In this document: positions 8,044 to 11,820 of the stretch, in pieces
How positions within the stretch are numbered: position 1 is the stretch's first letter
Layout: each line of letters starts with the position of its first letter
Assembly: GCA_009921985.1 (NCBI GenBank)
Contig: RFWS01000026.1
Coordinates: 1-11,820 of the forward strand
Reading direction: 5' to 3'
Source of the DNA: a bacterium
Lineage (GTDB): Bacteria > Verrucomicrobiota > Verrucomicrobiia > Methylacidiphilales > Verrucolacustridaceae
DNA: 11,820 bases
Notes under the pieces: generated by a model
Told to the model about the DNA's origin: nothing
What the model saw: only the letters and a program-made list of their open reading frames with translations
The model's database searches: none
Made by a program: the position numbers and the translations under genes

Positions 8044-9224
8044 GAAACTAGACCCAAGCGGCGAAGCCAGACGGCTGCTTGTGGGTGTTCCTTGCTCCAG
8101 CCCTGCAGTTCCCACAGCCATCCAACCTTTTCGGCAAAGAAATAAAGACCCACGAGCCCAAATAAGAGAATTGGGAAAGTTCCGGCCAAGAAAGGGGGAA
8201 TACGATTACCCTGACCGAGGGCCACACAAAGCCGGGTAAAAACCAGAAATGCGAAAAGCACGAACACGCTGCTGAAGACGGTGGCGGCCACATTCCGGCG
8301 GGCATCCGTCATGCCAAAGGCGATGCCAAAGAGACAAAGGAGGGGGCAGGCCAGCGGGTACATCCAGCGATGCCAATTTTCTGTGGCGTAGGGGGCCCGC
8401 AGTCTTTGGTTTAGCCGGGCCGTATCTCCCGCCAGACGGGCGACTTCCGGCCAAGGGAGCACATCGGGGGGAACAAGTTTTGCGGCCAACATCGCGGGTG
8501 GTTCTGTCAGTTCGGGCAACTGAAGCTCGGCAAGGATGGGGCCGGCGTTTTCCAAGCCAACTTCAGTGCCATACTCGATCCGGCGGGCATTCAGCAGATG
8601 CCAGACCCCATTCCTATATTCCCCGGATTGGGCAAACACCTTGGCTAGGTCCCGACCCTCCGGTTCCGTGCGAAAGAGGATCTCCACGTTTTGAAGGGTG
8701 TTTGCACTTAGATCCAAGCGGCCAATATACCAAATGGTGCCCTCTTTTTTCTCCGGCAATTTGGGCGAGCGATAGACGACCTGGGAAAAAGAGTTTTCCT
8801 CGGCGGACTCCCTCTTGATCTGTCTTTTGACCTTTTCCCGGTTGGCCTGTGCGGTGGGGGAGAGGGAAAACGAGAGAAAATAGAGAACCAAGGAAAGAGA
8901 GGCGCTACAAAGCAGGAACGGGCGGGCGAGGATGAGAGGACTCATGCCCGCGGCGAGCAGGGCCACCGATTCCCGGTGCCTGGAAAAGTAGGCCAGAACG
9001 TAGAGAGTGGCAAAAAGAACCCCGACCGGGAGAATGGATTGGGCTAGATCCGGAAGTTGCACCAGAAAGTATTTGGCCAAGAGCCATGGGGAAGGGCCCT
9101 TCTCAATCAAGCGCCCGATTTTGTCGAAAATGTCAAAGGTCAACCAAAGCGTGAAAAGAGCCGCGATCACAAAAAGCAGGGGAACCAAGACGGATTGCCA
9201 AAGATATTTTTCGACGATTTTCAT
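8040..9224 (-). CDS. LptF/LptG family LPS export permease
   Basis: This 394-residue protein fits the YjgP/YjgQ (LptF/LptG) family. In the known system LptF and LptG form the inner-membrane part of the LptB2FG ABC transporter, which extracts LPS and passes it to the Lpt bridge. Three membrane helices lie at about 11-31, 58-80 and 98-121. A soluble periplasmic part (about 125-285) would be the beta-jellyroll, and three more helices lie at about 288-307, 312-338 and 343-364. The start MKIVEKYLWQSVLVPLL and the segment LPVGVLFATLYVLAYFSRHRE followed by LLAAGMSP are typical; the latter corresponds to the coupling-helix region that contacts LptB. It is slightly longer than E. coli LptF/LptG (about 360). 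LptF and LptG cannot be told apart here, and the partner is not in the window. It heads a two-gene unit with the downstream secreted protein, overlapping by 4 nt. Confidence 0.9.
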   Translation of the reverse strand: MKIVEKYLWQSVLVPLLFVIAALFTLWLTFDIFDKIGRLIEKGPSPWLLAKYFLVQLPDLAQSILPVGVLFATLYVLAYFSRHRESVALLAAGMSPLILARPFLLCSASLSLVLYFLSFSLSPTAQANREKVKRQIKRESAEENSFSQVVYRSPKLPEKKEGTIWYIGRLDLSANTLQNVEILFRTEPEGRDLAKVFAQSGEYRNGVWHLLNARRIEYGTEVGLENAGPILAELQLPELTEPPAMLAAKLVPPDVLPWPEVARLAGDTARLNQRLRAPYATENWHRWMYPLACPLLCLFGIAFGMTDARRNVAATVFSSVFVLFAFLVFTRLCVALGQGNRIPPFLAGTFPILLFGLVGLYFFAEKVGWLWELQGWSKEHPQAAVWLRRLGLVS

Positions 9225-9254
9225 CTTCCGTGGGATTGTGTAAAAAGATTCGCC
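9225..9254. other. Short divergent intergenic region between LPS permease and gmhA
   Basis: Only 30 bp separate the two divergent start codons. Each promoter must therefore lie at least partly inside the other gene or in its first codons. I could not assign convincing -35/-10 pairs on either strand. The ribosome sites are weak: a purine run AAAAAG before gmhA and GGAAG very close to the permease ATG. Confidence 0.6.
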
Positions 9255-9821
9255 ATGGATCTAGCCCACGATCTTTCCGCCTTGGAGGAGACCGTCAAGC
9301 GGTGTCATAGCCTTGTTCCTGCGGTCGAGGCGGCCGGGCGGGCCTTAGCGGCTCGGGTCAAAGCGGGGGCCAAGGTTTTGACTTGTGGCAACGGCGGCAG
9401 TGCCGCTGATGCCATGCATCTTGCCGAAGAAATGACCGGCCGCTACCGGGGAAACCGTAAGGCTCTGCCGGCTCTTTCCCTTGCGGCTGATGGAACTGCT
9501 TTGACCTGCATCTCCAATGACTGGTCATTTAGGGACGTGTTTTCCCGGCAAGTGGAGGCCTTTGGCCAGGCCGGCGATGTTTTGGTGGTCTTTAGCACGA
9601 GCGGGGAATCCCAAAATATTCTGAAGGCTTTGGAAGTGGCCAAGGAACGCAAAATGTTGAGGTTAGGCGCCTTGGGAAAAGGGGGCGGGGCGGCTCAAAA
9701 ACTTTGTGACCACGCGATCGTGGTCCCGAGTGAGGATACTTCCCGGATCCAAGAAATCCACGGTTGGATCATCCACGCCTGGTTGGAATGTGTGGAAGCC
9801 ATTGCCGTTGGAAAGGCTTAA
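9255..9821 (+). CDS. gmhA: Phosphoheptose isomerase (sedoheptulose 7-phosphate isomerase)
   Basis: The 188-residue product is a single SIS-domain protein of the usual GmhA length (E. coli 192). GmhA converts sedoheptulose 7-phosphate to D-glycero-D-manno-heptose 7-phosphate in the cytoplasm, the first step to the ADP-heptose used in the LPS inner core. Motifs present are CGNGGSAADAMHLAEEMTGRY-like (44-64), the sugar-phosphate loop STSGES (114-119), and RIQEIH (164-169). The four zinc/active-site residues of the E. coli enzyme (His61, Glu65, Gln172, His180) map with a constant offset to His55, Glu59, Gln166 and His174, so the enzyme should be active. ATG 9255 is chosen because the open frame upstream runs antisense inside the permease gene and family members start about here. 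A divergent LPS transporter gene 30 bp away fits shared LPS function. Confidence 0.93.
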   Translation: MDLAHDLSALEETVKRCHSLVPAVEAAGRALAARVKAGAKVLTCGNGGSAADAMHLAEEMTGRYRGNRKALPALSLAADGTALTCISNDWSFRDVFSRQVEAFGQAGDVLVVFSTSGESQNILKALEVAKERKMLRLGALGKGGGAAQKLCDHAIVVPSEDTSRIQEIHGWIIHAWLECVEAIAVGKA

Positions 9822-9840
9822 GAATACGGACTTTATTCTT
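9820..9840 (+). terminator. Weak A/T-rich hairpin after gmhA
   Basis: AAGAATA (9820-9826) and TATTCTT (9834-9840) form a perfect 7-bp stem around a 7-nt loop, starting within the gmhA stop codon. The stem has only one G-C pair and is not followed by a T run, so it is at best a weak terminator or mRNA 3'-end structure. Confidence 0.25.
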
Positions 9841-9867
9841 GGAAGGGCCAAGCTCGTCCGGTAGGGT
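9839..9867 (+). promoter_or_regulatory. Candidate sigma-70-type promoter for the rpsP operon
   Basis: TTGGAA (9839-9844) and TAGGGT (9862-9867) are spaced by 17 bp. The -35 matches 4 of 6 and the -10 matches the three most conserved positions. It would start transcription near 9874, about 60 nt before rpsP, and fits the functional break between gmhA and the translation genes. The match is weak and unsupported by other data. Confidence 0.25.
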
Positions 9868-9872
9868 TTGAG

Positions 9873-9904
9873 GTTCGCCAACGGAACTTGCGCCGTACGC
9901 CAAG
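9873..9904 (+). other. Possible small hairpins in the rpsP leader
   Basis: GTTC (9873-9876) can pair with GAAC (9884-9887). Alternatively CTTG(c)GC (9887-9893) can pair with GCCAAG (9899-9904), with one bulged C and a 5-nt loop. Both would sit just ahead of the Shine-Dalgarno at 9923-9928. They may be mutually exclusive at base 9887. Small stems like these arise often by chance. Confidence 0.2.
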
Positions 9905-9937
9905 CAACCCCGGGGGCGCTACAAGGAGACCGAAATT

Positions 9938-10189
9938 ATGGCCGTGGTGATTCGTTTGCGGAAAGAGGGCAAAAAAAACCGCCCCTACTTCCGTGTGGTG
10001 GTGACAGACAAGCTTAGTCCGCGGGATGGGCGTTTTCTCGAAATGGTGGGGACCTACGACCCAATGGGCAAACATGAGGGCATGAAGCTGAAACTGGATC
10101 GGATCGACCATTGGATCGGCAAAGGAGCCAAGGCCAGTGAGACCGTGGCCGGTTTCATTCGCAAGGCCCGCCGCGCCACCAAGGCCTAA
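9938..10189 (+). CDS. rpsP: 30S ribosomal protein S16
   Basis: The 83-residue product is a full-length bS16 (usual length about 80-90), a small-subunit protein needed for 30S assembly that binds 16S rRNA. The hallmark start AVVIRLRKEGKKNRPYFRVV, followed by VTDKLSPRDGRFLEMVGTYDP, is plainly S16. A strong Shine-Dalgarno AAGGAG (9923-9928) lies 9 nt before the ATG. It is the first gene of a translation operon with khpA (23-bp gap), trmD and rplS. A 116-bp gap separates it from gmhA, so it probably has its own promoter. Confidence 0.97.
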   Translation: MAVVIRLRKEGKKNRPYFRVVVTDKLSPRDGRFLEMVGTYDPMGKHEGMKLKLDRIDHWIGKGAKASETVAGFIRKARRATKA

Positions 10190-10212
10190 TTGCACGGTGA
10201 GACCCGGAACCC

Positions 10213-10458
10213 ATGCGATATTTTCTCGAAATGGTTCTAGGTCGTCTCGTCACGCATCCCGAAGAGATTGACGTCGAAGAAACCGGCGACGACCGGGGAA
10301 TTCTTTTCCGCATCCGCGTAAACCCGGAAGACCTCGGCCGGATCATCGGCCGCAACGGTCGGACCATCGAGGCCATCCGCTCCCTGCTCAACGCCGCCAG
10401 CCGGGACAACCGGCGCGTCTTTGTGGAGGTGGAGGACGGCGGGGAAGGGACGGCATGA
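10213..10458 (+). CDS. khpA: KH-domain RNA-binding protein KhpA (YlqC family)
   Basis: The 81-residue product is a single type II KH domain, the usual KhpA size. KhpA-type proteins bind RNA in the cytoplasm and, in Gram-positives, pair with KhpB to affect small RNAs and cell division. The start MRYFLEMVLGRLVTHPEEID matches the family pattern of an opening helix ending in a xPxx turn. The RNA-binding GXXG loop is seen as IIGRNGRT, with Gly46 and Gly49, followed by the helix IEAIRSLLNAAS. It sits between rpsP and trmD, where YlqC is found in many bacteria. The ribosome site is poor (GGTGAG about 11 nt upstream). Its stop overlaps the trmD start as ATGA at 10455-10458. Confidence 0.92.
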   Translation: MRYFLEMVLGRLVTHPEEIDVEETGDDRGILFRIRVNPEDLGRIIGRNGRTIEAIRSLLNAASRDNRRVFVEVEDGGEGTA

Positions 10459-11180
10459 CGATCGACCTCCTGACGCTTTTTCCCGCCATGGCGCAAGCCG
10501 TCATGGCCGAAAGCATCTTGGGCCGTGCCCAACGAGCGGGCCTGGCCAAGATCCGCGTGCACCAACTGCGCGACTACACACGTGACCGTCACAAGACCGT
10601 GGACGACCGTCCTTTTGGGGGTGGGCCGGGCATGGTGATGAAAGCGGAGCCGCTCGTGGATGCCATCGAGCATTTACGTGGGGACGGGGCCGACCGTGCC
10701 CATGTGATTTACCTGACCCCGGAAGGCAAAAAGTTGACCCAGCCCCATGTTCGGCAGTTGGCTGCGCGCCACCCGCGCCTGCTTTTGGTTAGCGGGCATT
10801 ATGAGGGAATCGACGAGAGAGTCCGGGACGGATGGATCGATGAGGAGATTTCGGTGGGAGACTATATCCTCAGCAATGGCACCTTGCCGGCGCTGACGCT
10901 GATTGATGCCTTGGTGCGCCTGATTCCGGGGGTCCTGGGGAACGAGGAGTCGGCGGGCACGGACTCGTTCGAAGCCGGGTTGCTGGAAGGCCCTCAATAT
11001 ACGCGTCCAGAGAACTTCCGGGGCAGGAAAGTCCCGGAAATCCTGCTGTCCGGGCACCATGCGGAGATCGAGGCATGGCGAAAAGAGCAGGCGTTGGCCC
11101 GGACCCGGGCACGGCGCGGGGATTTACTTGAAGAGACAAAAACGGCAGAACTGAAGATTATCAAGGAGGAGTCGGCATGA
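10455..11180 (+). CDS. trmD: tRNA (guanine(37)-N1)-methyltransferase
   Basis: The 241-residue product is a SPOUT (trefoil knot) enzyme that uses S-adenosylmethionine to make m1G37 next to the anticodon and so prevents +1 frameshifting. Motifs in order: MTIDLLTLFPAM, DDRPFGGGPGMVM, YLTPEGKKL, SGHYEGIDERV (113-123), SVGDYILSNGT (133-143) and GVLGNEESAGTDSF (159-172) with the conserved catalytic Asp170. The cofactor residues Tyr116, Glu117, Gly118, Gly135, Tyr137 and Leu139 are present. The knot loop reads SNGT, where E. coli and H. influenzae have S/T-G-G-E, so a Gly is Asn141 and the Glu is Thr143. This is probably a lineage variant, not a defect. ATG overlaps the khpA stop, and the TGA overlaps the rplS start. 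The usual partner gene rimM is not between rpsP and trmD. Confidence 0.96.
   Translation: MTIDLLTLFPAMAQAVMAESILGRAQRAGLAKIRVHQLRDYTRDRHKTVDDRPFGGGPGMVMKAEPLVDAIEHLRGDGADRAHVIYLTPEGKKLTQPHVRQLAARHPRLLLVSGHYEGIDERVRDGWIDEEISVGDYILSNGTLPALTLIDALVRLIPGVLGNEESAGTDSFEAGLLEGPQYTRPENFRGRKVPEILLSGHHAEIEAWRKEQALARTRARRGDLLEETKTAELKIIKEESA
11163..11169 (+). promoter_or_regulatory. Strong ribosome binding site of rplS inside trmD
   Basis: AAGGAGG lies 7 nt before the rplS ATG at 11177, within the last codons of trmD. It is the strongest Shine-Dalgarno in the window and suggests rplS is translated at a much higher rate than trmD from the same message. Confidence 0.7.
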
Positions 11181-11533
11181 GCGCAAAGGTCATCGAAACC
11201 ATCGAGAAGGAACAGTTAAAAGAGGGTCGGGCCGGGTTCCGGGTCGGCGACAAGGTCCGGGTATTCACCCGGGTCAAGGAAGGGGACAAGGAGAGGACCC
11301 AGCTTTTTGCCGGCACCGTGATCGCGCGCAAGGGCCGCGGGCTCAACGAACAGTTTACCGTCCGCCGGATCAGCTACGGTGAGGGGGTGGAGCGAATTTT
11401 TCCCGTGCACTCCCCCCGGATCGAAAAGATCGAGGTGGACAGCCGTGGACACACCCGCCGGGCCAAGCTTTTCTACCTGCGCGGTCGGGCGGATATGTCC
11501 GTCAAGGAAGCGGAAGCCCCCAAGGGGAAATAA
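11177..11533 (+). CDS. rplS: 50S ribosomal protein L19
   Basis: The 118-residue product is a full-length bL19 (E. coli 115), a large-subunit protein at the 30S-50S interface. Recognisable blocks are FRVGDKVRVFTRVKEGDKER, FAGTVIARKGRG, FTVRRISYGEGVERIFPVHS and RRAKLFYLRGR. The C-terminal tail (ADMSVKEAEAPKGK) is slightly longer than usual. ATG overlaps the trmD TGA as ATGA (11177-11180) and has its own strong ribosome site. The TAA at 11531-11533 is in the same frame as the following rnhB, only 3 nt before its apparent start. Confidence 0.96.
   Translation: MSAKVIETIEKEQLKEGRAGFRVGDKVRVFTRVKEGDKERTQLFAGTVIARKGRGLNEQFTVRRISYGEGVERIFPVHSPRIEKIEVDSRGHTRRAKLFYLRGRADMSVKEAEAPKGK
11522..11527 (+). 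promoter_or_regulatory. Ribosome binding site supporting an ATT start for rnhB
   Basis: AAGGGG lies in the last codons of rplS, 9 nt before the ATT at 11537-11539. Its position agrees with initiation at that codon; no similar site fits the only other near-start, TTG 11594. Confidence 0.45.
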
Positions 11534-11536
11534 GCC

Positions 11537-11820
11537 ATTCCCCCGGACTGGCGAGCCGAGCAGGCGAAAGCCGGCGGCGGGGTTGTCACGGGATTGGATG
11601 AGGCCGGGCGGGGGGCCTTGGCCGGGCCGGTGGTGGCGGCAGCCTACCGGTTTCATGTCGCCGGTATAACGATTCCGGGCCTGGATGACTCTAAAAAGCT
11701 GACGCCTCGGAAAAGGGAGGAAGTCTATCTTCGGTTGACCCAGGGTGGGGTGGGGATCTGGGCCGTCGGCCAGGCTTCGGTGGAGGAGATTGCCGAGCTC
11801 AACATTCTGGTGGCCAGTCA
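11537..11820 (+). CDS. rnhB: Ribonuclease HII, 5' part, with apparent ATT start
   Basis: The frame runs off the window end after about 94 codons. RNase HII cuts the RNA strand of RNA-DNA hybrids and single ribonucleotides left in DNA. The active-site signature GLDEAGRG is present (Asp21 and Glu22 in this numbering), followed by LAGPVVAAA, DDSKKLTPRKRE and the VGQASVEEIAELNIL segment, all typical. The later catalytic Asp residues lie beyond the window. Between the in-frame rplS stop (11531-11533) and the signature there is no ATG or GTG. The only TTG (11594) would start at the codon before Asp21 and delete the first strand. ATT 11537 gives the usual leader of about 20 residues and has a purine-rich site upstream. 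Gene order rplS-rnhB is common. Confidence 0.85.
   Translation, partial: MPPDWRAEQAKAGGGVVTGLDEAGRGALAGPVVAAAYRFHVAGITIPGLDDSKKLTPRKREEVYLRLTQGGVGIWAVGQASVEEIAELNILVAS

Noticed and set aside
8044..8121. Upstream start for the secreted protein gene adding 26 residues
   Set aside because: It would hide a clear signal peptide and lies inside the permease gene; the ATG overlapping the permease stop is the natural coupled start.
7700..8239. 179-codon open frame on the + strand
   Set aside because: It is antisense to the secreted protein and permease genes, both of which have strong coding evidence.
9057..9254. A 66-residue N-terminal extension of gmhA in an open frame
   Set aside because: It runs antisense through the permease start, has no homology to GmhA, and the family begins near the ATG at 9255 with all active-site residues at the expected offset.
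10155..10673. 172-codon open frame on the - strand
   Set aside because: It is antisense to khpA and trmD, which are certain genes; its Arg/His-rich product is typical of a shadow in G+C-rich DNA.

Overview
The window is most likely chromosomal DNA from a member of the Verrucomicrobiota. The main reason is a run of genes matching the Akkermansia Amuc_1098-1102 pilus-like locus. The 323-residue protein at 219-1190 aligns by eye, block for block, with remembered Amuc_1100. It is followed by an Amuc_1099-like protein and two Amuc_1098-type secretins. The Gram-negative functions nearby (LPS transporter permease, heptose isomerase) fit that assignment. No database search was possible, so the genus is not assigned.

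Region 1 (1-7279, + strand) is a tightly packed envelope operon. It holds the 3' end of a PilN/PilO- or Amuc_1101/1102-like gene, the Amuc_1100-like inner-membrane protein, the Amuc_1099-like protein with a calcium-type EF-hand loop, and two consecutive, divergent, full-length secretins. Most junctions are 4-nt stop/start overlaps. The exception is a 94-bp gap before the first secretin. The inferred machine is a type IV pilus or type II secretion-like trans-envelope assembly in which one transcript supplies two outer-membrane channel subunits.

Region 2 (7276-9224, - strand) converges on region 1, and the two stop codons share one TTAA. It encodes an LptF/LptG-family LPS-export permease, then an overlapping unrecognised secreted 255-residue protein with a Ser/Ala/Pro-rich linker.

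Region 3 (9255-11820, + strand) starts 30 bp from the permease start with gmhA, the first step of ADP-heptose synthesis. A 116-bp gap follows, with a possible promoter and small hairpins, then a translation operon: rpsP, khpA, trmD, rplS and the 5' part of rnhB. There is no rimM between rpsP and trmD. rnhB has no usable ATG, GTG or TTG and appears to start at an ATT. Sampled lines of this operon are about 60-68% G+C against about 43-45% in the pilus-like region, a visible compositional contrast.

No RNA genes, CRISPR arrays, insertion sequences or long DNA repeats were seen.
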